The translations under genes and the position numbers were made by a program. The notes beneath the pieces are model-generated. The model saw only the letters and a program-made list of their open reading frames with translations. It searched no databases and was not told where the DNA came from. Positions 15,450 through 23,396 of a stretch of 35,110 nt of DNA are shown here, piece by piece. Source of the DNA: DATGMS01 sp035303945 (GTDB taxonomy: Bacteria; Bacteroidota; Bacteroidia; Cytophagales; Cyclobacteriaceae). Where the stretch lies: assembly GCA_035303945.1 (NCBI GenBank), contig DATGQZ010000022.1, forward strand, positions 1 through 35,110, in the 5' to 3' direction. Every line of letters starts with the position of its first letter. The stretch's first letter is position 1.

Positions 15450-17597
15450 TTATACTTGTTCTGTAAGCACACCTTTGGGCAGCATGGGCAAATGATACAA
15501 CTTGACCCCAGTGGCATTTAAAATCGCATTTCTGATAGCCGGTGCTACCGCCACTATCGGAGCTTCTCCTGCTCCAGACGAAGGAAGATCTTTTCTATCT
15601 AATAATACAACCTCCAGTTGAGGTACATCTTTGAATCTAGGGACGCGATACATACTTAATGATGCATTGAGAATCTCACCATCTTGAAAATCCACCGCTT
15701 CAAATAAAGCCCCTCCAAGGCCTTGTAAAACACAGCCTACCACCTGCCCTTTCAGGTGGGCAGGATTAACAATGGCGCCGCACTCAAAGCCAGCGACTAT
15801 TCTGTTTACCCTCACTTCCTGAGTGGTAGGATGGACCTCCACCTCAGCACAGGTAGCAACATACCCCTCTTTTACGCTGCCGCAGGCCAACCCATAACCT
15901 TTGTTTTTCTCATTTCTGGACTGCGTCCAGCCAAATTCCTTTGCAGTGGCCTTTAACACCGCGACTAATCGTTCATCTTCCAAGTGTTGTAGCCTAAAAG
16001 CAAGCGGATCGACGCCCTGCAATAAGGCGAGATCATCCATAGTGCTTTCAATCGAAAACACATTGGCGGTAGAAGCTAATGCCCGATAAGAACCCTGCCT
16101 GAGCGGAGTTTGCGCTCCTATGAATTTACTGTGCTTGACGCCGGTGCGATAAGGGGTTTCTATGCCTGCCGTGCCGGAATTGTAATTATGAAACTGCCAG
16201 GAGTTAATTTGGCCGTTATTGTCGAGCGAACATTTCACCTCCATCACCCCGGCAGGTCGGGAATAAGCCCACTTAAACTCTTCTTCTCTCGTCCAGCAGA
16301 CTTTTACAGGTTTGCCCACAGCTTTTGCCAATCGCGCGGCTTCCACTCCTGCCTCGCCTGTATGCTTACCACCATAGCCGGAGCCAGTGTCTGGCATAAT
16401 TACCCGAACATTATCTTTTGGTATTTTAAAAGCCTGTTCAAGCTCTTCCTGAACGCCAAAGGGTCTCTGGGTGCCGGTCCATACGGTTAGCTGGTCGCCC
16501 TCCCACAAGGCCAACCCCGCCCTCGGCTCCAGCGGCACATGGGCAATATAGTCCAATGAAAATGTCTGATCAATCCGTTTTGTCGAAGCGTCAAAAGCCA
16601 GCTCCGCTTGCCGGTTTGCCTCTTTAGCACCTCCAGTTTGTTTCAGATGCTGAAACAGCTCATCTCTTGATGGCTGGGTTTTCCGCTCCCAACGTGCATC
16701 GATCATCGCCAGTGCCACATTGGCTATTTGGGTACTTGGAGCTGTCACACCAATAAAGTCTCCATCCTGTACCACTTCAACACCGGGTACAGACTTGGCT
16801 TTGGATAAATCCGCGATGGCTAAGGTAGCACCGATAGCCGGTGGCCTCAAGACCCTGCCATACACCATCCCAGGTATTTTCATGTCCGACACGTATTTAT
16901 GGCGGCCAGTGATGAGATCTTTGGCATTTACCTTTGGGACAGAGGTACCCACCACCTTCCACTGGCTCGGAGCAACTACAGGAACATCTTCCCTTAGCTT
17001 TTGCAAAAGCTTTTGTCCCTTAGCTAATTCAAAGTAACTGGTCTTTTTCCCGTTTGTAGGATGGTGTATTTGACCTTGCTCTATGGTAAGGGTGGTCTGT
17101 CCCAAGCCCCATTCTTTTAAAGCCAATTCCTTCATCAATTCCCGAACAGATGCGGCTGCTTTTCTGAGAATGGGTCCCATTTGGGGTGTAGTGAGACTGC
17201 CATACGTACCACGATCATACATCGTCAGTTGGGTATCTCCCATCACCATTTCTATCCTATCTACCGGCACAAATAGCTCTTCTGCAACTATTTGCGCAAG
17301 CGAAGTCCGAATATTCTGACCCACTTCTACCTTTCCGGTAAAAACTGTTACTTTTCCGTTTTCTCCAATATGGATCCAGGCAGCTAAGGTATCTTCGGCA
17401 TTAGGCTCTCGCTCCTCCGCTAATTTACCCAAAACACCAGAAGCGAAAAGATCCGAAACAACCAGACAAGTGGCCACACCACTGCCCATGTATTTAAAAA
17501 AGTTTCTTCGACTCAGCTGTGCAAGTCCAGTTTTTTTTTCCTGCAGCTCATATTGCTCCGGAAACGTGCTAGTCGGATTTTCGTCTGGTGCTTTCAT
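15450..17597 (-). CDS. Molybdopterin-binding subunit of an IorB-type molybdenum hydroxylase, Tat-exported
   Basis: Large catalytic subunit of the xanthine oxidase family, isoquinoline 1-oxidoreductase beta type (about 715 residues). The ATG at 17597 was chosen because it overlaps the small-subunit stop as ATGA; longer forms would overlap by about 64 bases. Residues near 27-50 contain a twin-arginine signal (LSRRNFFKYMGSG), predicting export by Tat with cofactor already bound. The molybdopterin domains are seen as GKVEVGQNIRTSLAQIVAEEL, the GTQRPFGVQEELEQAF block, GSGYGGKHTGEAGVEAARLA and the C-terminal SSGAGEAPIVAVAPAIRNAI, whose Glu is the catalytic base of the family. No FAD subunit is encoded, so electrons probably go to a c-type cytochrome. 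The substrate (N-heterocycle or aldehyde) cannot be told. Confidence 0.93.
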   Translation of the reverse strand: MKAPDENPTSTFPEQYELQEKKTGLAQLSRRNFFKYMGSGVATCLVVSDLFASGVLGKLAEEREPNAEDTLAAWIHIGENGKVTVFTGKVEVGQNIRTSLAQIVAEELFVPVDRIEMVMGDTQLTMYDRGTYGSLTTPQMGPILRKAAASVRELMKELALKEWGLGQTTLTIEQGQIHHPTNGKKTSYFELAKGQKLLQKLREDVPVVAPSQWKVVGTSVPKVNAKDLITGRHKYVSDMKIPGMVYGRVLRPPAIGATLAIADLSKAKSVPGVEVVQDGDFIGVTAPSTQIANVALAMIDARWERKTQPSRDELFQHLKQTGGAKEANRQAELAFDASTKRIDQTFSLDYIAHVPLEPRAGLALWEGDQLTVWTGTQRPFGVQEELEQAFKIPKDNVRVIMPDTGSGYGGKHTGEAGVEAARLAKAVGKPVKVCWTREEEFKWAYSRPAGVMEVKCSLDNNGQINSWQFHNYNSGTAGIETPYRTGVKHSKFIGAQTPLRQGSYRALASTANVFSIESTMDDLALLQGVDPLAFRLQHLEDERLVAVLKATAKEFGWTQSRNEKNKGYGLACGSVKEGYVATCAEVEVHPTTQEVRVNRIVAGFECGAIVNPAHLKGQVVGCVLQGLGGALFEAVDFQDGEILNASLSMYRVPRFKDVPQLEVVLLDRKDLPSSGAGEAPIVAVAPAIRNAILNATGVKLYHLPMLPKGVLTEQV

Positions 17598-18046
17598 GAC
17601 TGTTGACTGAGTTGACGAATAGCGTGAACGATCTGCGGATAAGTGCAACAACGACAAATATTACCTTGCAAAGCATCTTTAATTTCTTGCTCTGAAGGAT
17701 GAGGATTTCTTTCTACCAAGGCCACGGCAGCCATGACCATACCCGGTGCACAGTAGCCACATTGGAATGCATCTTCTGTCAAAAATGCCTGCTGTACTTT
17801 ATGAAGATGTCCGTCCTGTTCCAGACCTTCTATGGTTATTACTTTTTTGTCCTGAACACTGGTCACCGGCGTTATGCAGGAAGGGACGGCAGACCCGTTA
17901 ATGAGCACTTTGCAGGCCCCACATGCACCTTCTCCACACCCGTATTTCGCCCCGGTAAGATCTAATTGTTCCCGAAGAACTTCTAACAAGCTTGTATTGC
18001 CCTTTACTTCAATAAAACATTCCTTTCCGTTTACGTTGACTTTCAT
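17594..18046 (-). CDS. (2Fe-2S) subunit of molybdenum hydroxylase, IorA-like
   Basis: Small electron-transfer subunit with two [2Fe-2S] clusters. The start is set at 18046, giving MKVNVNGKECFIEV, the normal family beginning; an upstream ATG at 18073 would add nine residues. The plant-ferredoxin-type cluster is GCGEGACGACKVLING ending with C in AVPSC. The second cluster is in the helical domain: FQCGYCAPGMVMAA and NICRCCTYPQI. The last word follows the IorA pattern CRCGTYP with Gly changed to Cys, which places an extra cysteine next to a cluster ligand. It has no Tat signal of its own; export would be as a passenger of the large subunit. The two genes overlap by 4 bases and are surely co-expressed. 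Confidence 0.95.
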   Translation of the reverse strand: MKVNVNGKECFIEVKGNTSLLEVLREQLDLTGAKYGCGEGACGACKVLINGSAVPSCITPVTSVQDKKVITIEGLEQDGHLHKVQQAFLTEDAFQCGYCAPGMVMAAVALVERNPHPSEQEIKDALQGNICRCCTYPQIVHAIRQLSQQS

Positions 18047-18132
18047 AGGCTGTGCAGGTGTATGAGCAAACAATATAAGGAAATTGTTTTAAAAGGGGAA
18101 ACCTTACCAAACCGAAACATGCTGCTGGCTGC

Positions 18133-18783
18133 TCAATAGGGATTCTTAAACTTGGTGAGGTCGTAAATATCTTTGATCTCGTTAAGTTTCCCTTCAAAGT
18201 CGATTTCAAGATCGACGATTCTTCCCGTCTTGATATCGAATACCCACCCATGGACTTCAGGATATCCTTTGTCCCTGTTCTGAAGTTGGAGCGCTGCCGT
18301 TTTTATTACATTCACGCATTGCTCCTCTACATTCAATTCCACCAAGCGGTCATAACGCTTGTGCTCATCGGTAATGGCATCGAGCTCAGCCTTATGGAAC
18401 CGGTATACATCCCGGATATTTCTCAACCAGGGGTTCAATAACCCAAGATCTTGCGGCATCATCGCGGCTTTGACACCACCACAATTGTAATGTCCACAGA
18501 CAATAATATGTTTGACCTCTAAATGACGAATGGCATAATTAATCACTGCCATAACATTTAAATCCGTGTTGTTGATCAAATTGGCAATGTTCCTGTGAAC
18601 AAACACTTCTCCTGGCCCCAGACCCATAAGCTCCTCCGCCGTCACCCGACTGTCGCTGCAGCCTATATACAAATATTCAGGATTCTGGTCTTTGGCGAGT
18701 TCCTTAAAAAAATCTTTATTGGTGCCAGTCTTTTCCTGTATCCATCTTTTATTGTTTTCAAATAACTCGTTGTAGCTCGGCAT
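18133..18783 (-). CDS. can: Beta-class carbonic anhydrase
   Basis: Reversibly hydrates CO2 to bicarbonate (EC 4.2.1.1). The 216-residue length is normal. All zinc-site residues are present: Cys 42, Asp 44 and Arg 46 in IGCSDSRV, and His 98 and Cys 101 in CGHYNCGG. The Asp/Arg pair and GPGEVFVHRNIANLI are typical of the plant/bacterial beta clade. There is no signal peptide, so it is cytosolic. It lies 86 bases upstream of the (2Fe-2S) subunit gene and 25 bases after an MDR gene on the same strand, so it may be part of a longer transcript. Its link to the molybdenum enzyme is only positional. Confidence 0.97.
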   Translation of the reverse strand: MPSYNELFENNKRWIQEKTGTNKDFFKELAKDQNPEYLYIGCSDSRVTAEELMGLGPGEVFVHRNIANLINNTDLNVMAVINYAIRHLEVKHIIVCGHYNCGGVKAAMMPQDLGLLNPWLRNIRDVYRFHKAELDAITDEHKRYDRLVELNVEEQCVNVIKTAALQLQNRDKGYPEVHGWVFDIKTGRIVDLEIDFEGKLNEIKDIYDLTKFKNPY

Positions 18784-18808
18784 ATGTCAGTGATTAATAT
18801 AATGAATG

Positions 18809-19753
18809 TTAAACTAATGTGAGGACAATCTTTCCTTTTGTTCGTCCGCTCTCGATTTGGCGGTGCGCCTCTGCAACCTCCTCTAAGGTATAGCGATGGG
18901 AGATGTGTGGTTTAATAATACCTCGTTCCAGTAAGGCCGCCAATTCTTGCATGTCAGTCCCACTAGAATGAACGAGATAATTCTTTGCTTGAATGTTTTT
19001 CTCAGCAATGAGGGCATTAAGATGCTCCTTCACGCCGCCAACAATAGAAATTAGCACACCTCCCGGTCTAAGCAGCTGAAGAGATCTTTCTGTGACCTCA
19101 TCACCTAAAGGATCCAATACCACATCTACCTGGTCCATCTGGGTTTCAAATGGGGCTGCTGTGTAATCAATGGGAAAGTCTACACCCAATGCTTTTAGAA
19201 ATTCAATATTTGACGATGACGCTGTACCAACTACTTTTGCGCCAAGGTGCTTGGCAATCTGGATCGCAAAATGGCCTACTCCGCCTGCTGCCGCATGGAT
19301 CAACACCTTTTGGCCAGCGGTTACTTTTGCTTCATGTACCAAGGCTTGCCAGGCTGTCAACGCTGCCAATGTAGCGGCAGCAGCATCTTCATGGTTGATA
19401 TTGCTGGGTTTTCTCGCCAAATGCCCTTCAGGAGCCGTTACATAGGCAGCATAGGCTTTACCGATTCCGGGAAAGTTGACCATCCCAAATACTTCATCTC
19501 CAGGTTTAAACAAGGATACTTGAGCTCCCACGGATTCGACGACACCGGAAATATCCCAACCCAAGATAACGGAACCGCTTTCCTGCAATTTTGCCAGAAA
19601 AGCACCACCCTTACGCGTCTTCATATCTACGGGATTAACGGCGGCTGCATGAACCTTCACCAATACCTCCTGAGGTTGGGGCACTGGTGTCGCAATATCT
19701 TCAATAGAAAAATTGTCTGTACTACCCGCTTCTTTAAGAATTACTGCTTTCAT
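18809..19753 (-). CDS. NADP-dependent MDR oxidoreductase
   Basis: A 314-residue zinc-independent medium-chain reductase of the quinone oxidoreductase group. The GroES-like N-terminal part has EVLVKVHAAAVNPVDMKTRKG and GWDISGVVESVGAQVSLFKPGDEVFG. The cofactor-binding domain shows KVLIHAAAGGVGHFAIQIAKHLGA, the AxxGxG-type NADP turn, then VDVVLDPLGDEVTERSLQLLRPGG and a C-terminal IIKPHISHRYTLEEVAEAHR with ESGRTKGKIVL, a highly conserved MDR ending. Such enzymes reduce quinones or reactive enones; the substrate is unknown. It appears to be the first gene of a transcript with the carbonic anhydrase 25 bases downstream. Confidence 0.94.
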   Translation of the reverse strand: MKAVILKEAGSTDNFSIEDIATPVPQPQEVLVKVHAAAVNPVDMKTRKGGAFLAKLQESGSVILGWDISGVVESVGAQVSLFKPGDEVFGMVNFPGIGKAYAAYVTAPEGHLARKPSNINHEDAAAATLAALTAWQALVHEAKVTAGQKVLIHAAAGGVGHFAIQIAKHLGAKVVGTASSSNIEFLKALGVDFPIDYTAAPFETQMDQVDVVLDPLGDEVTERSLQLLRPGGVLISIVGGVKEHLNALIAEKNIQAKNYLVHSSGTDMQELAALLERGIIKPHISHRYTLEEVAEAHRQIESGRTKGKIVLTLV

Positions 19754-19867
19754 GATTGCTGTACTGGCTTCAATGGTGGATAAAATTAATTCCTAAAGAT
19801 AGGATACGAAGCCCAAAAACTGGCAACCTCAGGAGAAAAATAAGGTTCTTCGCTGTACCAAAAATGA

Positions 19868-19896
19868 AAAGTCCCAAGGATATTTCCCGGGACCTT
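19868..19896 (-). terminator. Rho-independent terminator after cas6
   Basis: On the minus strand AAGGTCCC and GGGACTTT form an 8-bp stem (one G-U) with a 13-base loop, followed by a T-rich tail (TTTTCATTTTT). It lies 27 bases after the cas6 stop codon. Confidence 0.65.
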
Positions 19897-19923
19897 GTAT
19901 AGTCATAATGCTACTATTGTTAC

Positions 19924-20691
19924 TCAAGCAATTACCTCGACAAAGCCTAAACCCATCGACTGCTGCAGGCCAAAACCTTTGTAAAATCCAATTTCATGCA
20001 GCACCGGGGACGCTTTTAGCTGGAAGTCAAACTGGTAACCCACCACACTTTGGAAAGCGTCATTGGCTTTGACATTAAATCCTTTCTCTTTAGGCTCCGA
20101 AAGTAGCTCGAACTGAAATTCGGGGCAATATTGGTCGAGGTCATCTTCGTTGAAGTCTGATACCTCTGGGCTACATTGTAAGAGTCGCTTTATTAGATCA
20201 ATCTTCAGGAAATTCTTGAAGGACTCGTCCCTGGGTGACAAAAAGCATGTGTCTCCAGAGGGGCAACTACTGGCAAGTGATATCGGACATTTACACCTAT
20301 AAACCATCACATCCTGAAAGTCGATGGGTGGAACTGCCTGAACCGTTACTATTTGATAGTTTGTCTTTCCCAGTGTTATTTTTTGACCTTGAAGCGCCTT
20401 TTCTATTAATGTTTTTTCTTCATCCTCAATTAAAAATCTAATTTCAAGAGAGACTTCTTTCCCTCTATGGACAATGACCTCTTGTCGATGATGTATTTCA
20501 TAAGAATCAAAGTTTAAATTGCTAAAGGTAAAGGATTTGGCTACTCTCCTTCTGAAGTCCAGAGGATCAGCAACGGGATAATGATCAACTACTTTAACTA
20601 TCAAATCGGATACCGCCGTGTAAAAATCGTAGCGATAGTTGACGGGTAAAATACCGCCTTTCTTTTTGTTCAAAATTATTTTAAACTGCAT
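19924..20691 (-). CDS. cas6: Stand-alone Cas6-family protein
   Basis: Cas6 proteins are RAMP-fold endoribonucleases that cut CRISPR repeats in precursor crRNA. The 255-residue length fits. Recognisable parts: ILPVNYRYDFYTAVSDLI (14-31, first helix), SFTFSNLNF (53-61), the CPISLASS then FLSPRDESFKNFLKIDLIKR region (135-169) and the glycine-rich C-terminal loop GFGLQQSMGLGFVEV (239-253). The catalytic His normally sits about eight residues before the FTFS strand; here that spot is in LDFRRRVAK (44-52) with no His, the nearest being His 37. Four cysteines at 133, 135, 143 and 149 form a C-x-C-x7-C-x5-C cluster. No repeat array or other cas gene occurs in the window. It may serve a distant array, bind RNA without cutting, or be a relic; the frame is intact. 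Confidence 0.9.
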   Translation of the reverse strand: MQFKIILNKKKGGILPVNYRYDFYTAVSDLIVKVVDHYPVADPLDFRRRVAKSFTFSNLNFDSYEIHHRQEVIVHRGKEVSLEIRFLIEDEEKTLIEKALQGQKITLGKTNYQIVTVQAVPPIDFQDVMVYRCKCPISLASSCPSGDTCFLSPRDESFKNFLKIDLIKRLLQCSPEVSDFNEDDLDQYCPEFQFELLSEPKEKGFNVKANDAFQSVVGYQFDFQLKASPVLHEIGFYKGFGLQQSMGLGFVEVIA

Positions 20692-20729
20692 ACGCTCTTA
20701 AAAGTTAGGTTACCATAAGGCATGGATCG

Positions 20730-20745
20730 GGAACGGATCCGTTCC
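20730..20745. promoter_or_regulatory. 16-bp perfect palindrome upstream of cas6
   Basis: GGAACGGATCCGTTCC is perfectly self-complementary and begins 38 bases before the cas6 start codon. The position suits an operator or a short RNA hairpin in the leader. In the same spacer, words related to CCTAAC/GGTTAGG recur (near 20703, 20819, 20837 and 20862). No CRISPR-like repeat-spacer periodicity is seen. Confidence 0.4.
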
Positions 20746-20980
20746 TCCCTTCAGTATAGGTGGCAATTTCTGATAACCTGGAGTCCCAAACAATACCCAA
20801 AAAGGGGTATTTTTTAAGCCTAACACCTATTAAGGCAGCCTAACCCCCCATATTTGTGCGGGTTAGGGAAGAAAATATTCCTGAGCAATCTATCTTATCA
20901 CACCCTCCCTTTCCTATTGCCGAAGGCGTATATTGTTAATTTGTGTTTTATTGCTTCTCATTATTCCCGTAATTTGTCCC

Positions 20981-21799
20981 ATGAGTTTATTTGTGACGGC
21001 TTTAAATTCTGGCAGCAACGGCAACTGCTTCTATATTGGAAATGAAAAAGAGGCGGTGTTGGTCGATGTAGGCATTAGCTGTAGAGAAATAGAACGAAGA
21101 ATGGATAGGTTGGGGCTTTCAATGAAGAAGGTCAAGGCAATATTTATATCCCACGAACATACTGACCACGTGCGGGGTCTGCGGGTATTGGCTAAAAAAT
21201 ACCAACTCCCAGTGTACAGCACTTTTGGAACCTTGAGAGATAGCCATATTCATCCTGACCACCCCTACAACCACAACCTCCAACCCTACCAAGCCATCGC
21301 TATTGGAGAGTTAGAAGTAGTATCCTTTCCTAAGTGTCATGACGCATATGATCCGCAGAGTTTTGTCATCAAACATCAAGGTACTTGCGTGGGAGTTTTG
21401 ACCGATATTGGCGAGGCCTGCGAACATGTGATCCGCCATTTCCAATGCTGTCATGCCATTTTTTTGGAAACCAACTACGATAAACAGATGTTGATGAATG
21501 GCAGGTATCCCTACCACTTAAAACGACGAATCGACGGGAGAGAGGGGCACCTTTCCAATGATCAGGCACTGGCACTGTTTTGTCAACATCGCTCGCCCTT
21601 TTTATCACACCTCTTTTTGTCGCACCTTTCCAAAGAAAACAATGATCCAAAACTAGTCTATGAGTTATTCAAGCCCTATGCTGAAGGAGTTGAAATTGTA
21701 CTTACATCCAGGGAATCAGAGATACCTGTATATGTCATTCCTTCCGATCAAGGAGCACAAATCATGAATCCCATTCAGCTTTCCTTGTTTTCTTCATAA
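20981..21799 (+). CDS. YycJ/WalJ-like MBL-fold metallo-hydrolase
   Basis: A 272-residue metallo-beta-lactamase-fold protein. I place the start at the ATG at 20981 (MSLFVTALNSGSNGNCFYIG), which matches the usual beginning of YycJ/WalJ-type proteins; an upstream ATG at 20933 would add an unlikely hydrophobic leader. The metal site is clear in AIFISHEHTDHVRGL (HxHxDH), with further ligands in the KCHDAYDP, LTDIGEA and FLSHLSKENN segments. Family members are putative 5'-3' DNA exonucleases linked to DNA integrity or cell-wall signalling in Firmicutes; in Bacteroidota this is an uncharacterised housekeeping gene. It is divergent from cas6 and its own transcription unit. Confidence 0.93.
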   Translation: MSLFVTALNSGSNGNCFYIGNEKEAVLVDVGISCREIERRMDRLGLSMKKVKAIFISHEHTDHVRGLRVLAKKYQLPVYSTFGTLRDSHIHPDHPYNHNLQPYQAIAIGELEVVSFPKCHDAYDPQSFVIKHQGTCVGVLTDIGEACEHVIRHFQCCHAIFLETNYDKQMLMNGRYPYHLKRRIDGREGHLSNDQALALFCQHRSPFLSHLFLSHLSKENNDPKLVYELFKPYAEGVEIVLTSRESEIPVYVIPSDQGAQIMNPIQLSLFSS

Positions 21800-22101
21800 G
21801 CAAAGACGTGCTAAGCCTTATAGGCAGCACGGGATCATCATTTGAAAGATCAGATGACATTGACACAAAGACGATTAATGCCCTCTATTTCCTTAATATT
21901 CAATAGGATATAATATTTTTTCTTGTTAATTTCAAAGGTATTACCCGCACGCTAACTGTATCATCTGTCTGTTGAGATTTTTTTCTTGATTGGCTGGTGA
22001 CATATATTGAAAGGATATTTGCTGGTATATAATAACGCATGAAAACATTCCATGCACTAACGTTTCGCCCAAGAATATTACCCATTTCCGTCGCGAAAAC
22101 C
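21800..22101. other. 302-base intergenic region before a small lipoprotein gene
   Basis: Contains the hairpin after the MBL-fold gene, then AT-rich DNA. A near match to the Bacteroidota promoter consensus is GATATTTG at 22014-22021 (one mismatch to TANNTTTG) with TTG 21 bases upstream (21990-21992), suitably placed for the lipoprotein gene at 22102. Nothing else is evident. Confidence 0.35.
21807..21831 (+). terminator. Hairpin after the MBL-fold gene
   Basis: Arms CGTGCT and AGCACG with an inner GCC/GGC pairing form a stem-loop 8 bases after the stop codon. No U-tract follows (GGATCATCATTTG), so it may be a processed 3' end rather than an intrinsic terminator. Confidence 0.35.
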
Positions 22102-22524
22102 ATGAAAAATCTATCAAAACTCCTGATGGTTCTCTGGATAACCTTGGCTGTTTCCTCCTGCTTCACCCCAAAAAGTATTCATAAGGATAGATCCATACCT
22201 AAGCCGGTTGATTTTAAGCAATTAGCCGCCCAGCATTTTTTCAAAAGGAATAAGATTTACATTGTCAAACTCACTGATGGCAGAGAGGTGAAACTAAAAC
22301 TTCAGGAAATAAAGCCATCAGGTATCGAAGGTATTTTGATCAGGAAAGAAAATGCACGCTGGAGAAAGGATCCGACGCAGATAGATATCGCTTTTGAAAG
22401 AATGGCTGACGCAAAAATGTATAAATTCAATCCCGCATTGACAGCGGGATCGATCCTAGTGCCTTCAATTGTAGGCGCGATAATAGCTATAAATAATATC
22501 TCCTTCGATGGCCTCTTTGAATGA
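22102..22524 (+). CDS. Small hypothetical lipoprotein
   Basis: I use the ATG at 22102, which gives a clean signal peptide (MKNLSKLLMVLWITLAV) and lipobox VSSC (Cys about 20); an upstream in-frame ATG at 22039 adds 21 residues before the signal and is less likely. The 140-residue product has a basic middle section with beta-strand character (KIYIVKLTDGREVKLKLQEI, then GILIRKENARW) and a hydrophobic C-terminal stretch (AGSILVPSIVGAIIAIN) that could insert in a membrane. No family is recognised. It is a monocistronic gene ending at a strong shared terminator. Confidence 0.75.
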   Translation: MKNLSKLLMVLWITLAVSSCFTPKSIHKDRSIPKPVDFKQLAAQHFFKRNKIYIVKLTDGREVKLKLQEIKPSGIEGILIRKENARWRKDPTQIDIAFERMADAKMYKFNPALTAGSILVPSIVGAIIAINNISFDGLFE

Positions 22525-22555
22525 TATTGTCAAAGTCCACAGCACAACCAATTTG

Positions 22556-22596
22556 AAAAGGGAGTTGTCTGTTGGATCAACCAACAACTCCCTTTT
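22556..22596. terminator. Bidirectional terminator
   Basis: AAAAGGGAGTTGT (22556-22568) and ACAACTCCCTTTT (22584-22596) form a perfect 13-bp stem, with a further GTTG/CAAC pairing in the loop. The A/T flanks make it usable in both directions, between the convergent lipoprotein (+) and SDR (-) genes. Confidence 0.85.
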
Positions 22597-22601
22597 TGGA
22601 T

Positions 22602-23348
22602 TTACTGTGCCAAATACCCGCCTTCCAGTGCATAGTATGCACCTGTGGCGAAAGAAGATTTTGGAGATGCTAACCAAAGAATAAGTTCTGCGACTTCCTC
22701 CGATTCGCCCAATCTTCCCAAGGGATGAAGGCTTACCAGATGATCAAGCGTGGCCTGATCCAGTGTATTAGTGATTAAAGGAGTTCTGATGTATCCTGGC
22801 CCCACTGCATTGATCCGGATATTTTGTGCAGCGTATTCCAAGGCAGCTGCTTTGGTGAGCCCTACTACCCCATGCTTAGCGGCCACATAAGCGGGTGACC
22901 CCTGCGTGCCTACCTGTCCTAAAATAGAAGCGACGTTGACTATGCTTCCACCGCTTTTCATAGCGGGGATCTGATAACGCATACCGTAAAACACACCGGA
23001 TAAATTGATCCCTATCACCTTTTCCCAACCATCCAAAGGATATTCTCCTGTTTTAGCTAAGGGGCCACCTATTCCGGCATTGTTCACGGCAATATCCAGC
23101 GCACCAAAATGCGTCAGCGTATGCTCCACCAATAGTTTATTGTCTTCTGGTTTGGAAACATCCGCTTGAACAAAGACAGCTTCGCTTCCAATGGCTATGA
23201 TTTCCTCCGCAGCTTCTCGGCCTTGCTTTTCATCAATATCCGAAAGAACAATTTTGGCTCCTTCTTTAGCTAACAATACAGCTGCGGCCTTTCCAATACC
23301 GGAAGCCGCACCAGTTACAATGGCAACTTTATTTTCCAAGCTTTTCAT
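22602..23348 (-). CDS. SDR-family oxidoreductase
   Basis: A 248-residue classical short-chain dehydrogenase/reductase. The NAD(P)-binding motif VTGAASGIGKAAAVLLAKEG is at the N-terminus with LSDIDEKQG after beta 2; an acidic residue there favours NAD(H). NNAGIGGP, the catalytic Ser region (IVNVASILGQVG) and YxxxK (AYVAAKHG) are intact, followed by the INAVGPGYIRTPL segment. Products of this kind are often annotated as glucose 1-dehydrogenase, but the substrate cannot be deduced. It is the last gene of a minus-strand series with the dioxygenase and DoxX genes (48- and 16-base gaps). Confidence 0.95.
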   Translation of the reverse strand: MKSLENKVAIVTGAASGIGKAAAVLLAKEGAKIVLSDIDEKQGREAAEEIIAIGSEAVFVQADVSKPEDNKLLVEHTLTHFGALDIAVNNAGIGGPLAKTGEYPLDGWEKVIGINLSGVFYGMRYQIPAMKSGGSIVNVASILGQVGTQGSPAYVAAKHGVVGLTKAAALEYAAQNIRINAVGPGYIRTPLITNTLDQATLDHLVSLHPLGRLGESEEVAELILWLASPKSSFATGAYYALEGGYLAQ

Positions 23349-23396
23349 AGATAAGTTGTTTGATTAAAAATACGGATTAAACATTAATATGCCAAC

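Noticed and set aside
15450..17657. Longer version of the molybdenum hydroxylase large subunit starting at 17657
   Set aside because: It would overlap the small subunit by 64 bases; the ATG at 17597 gives the usual 4-base ATGA overlap.
20692..20932. Possible CRISPR array near cas6
   Set aside because: Short words recur but there is no unit of 25-40 bases repeated at regular spacing.
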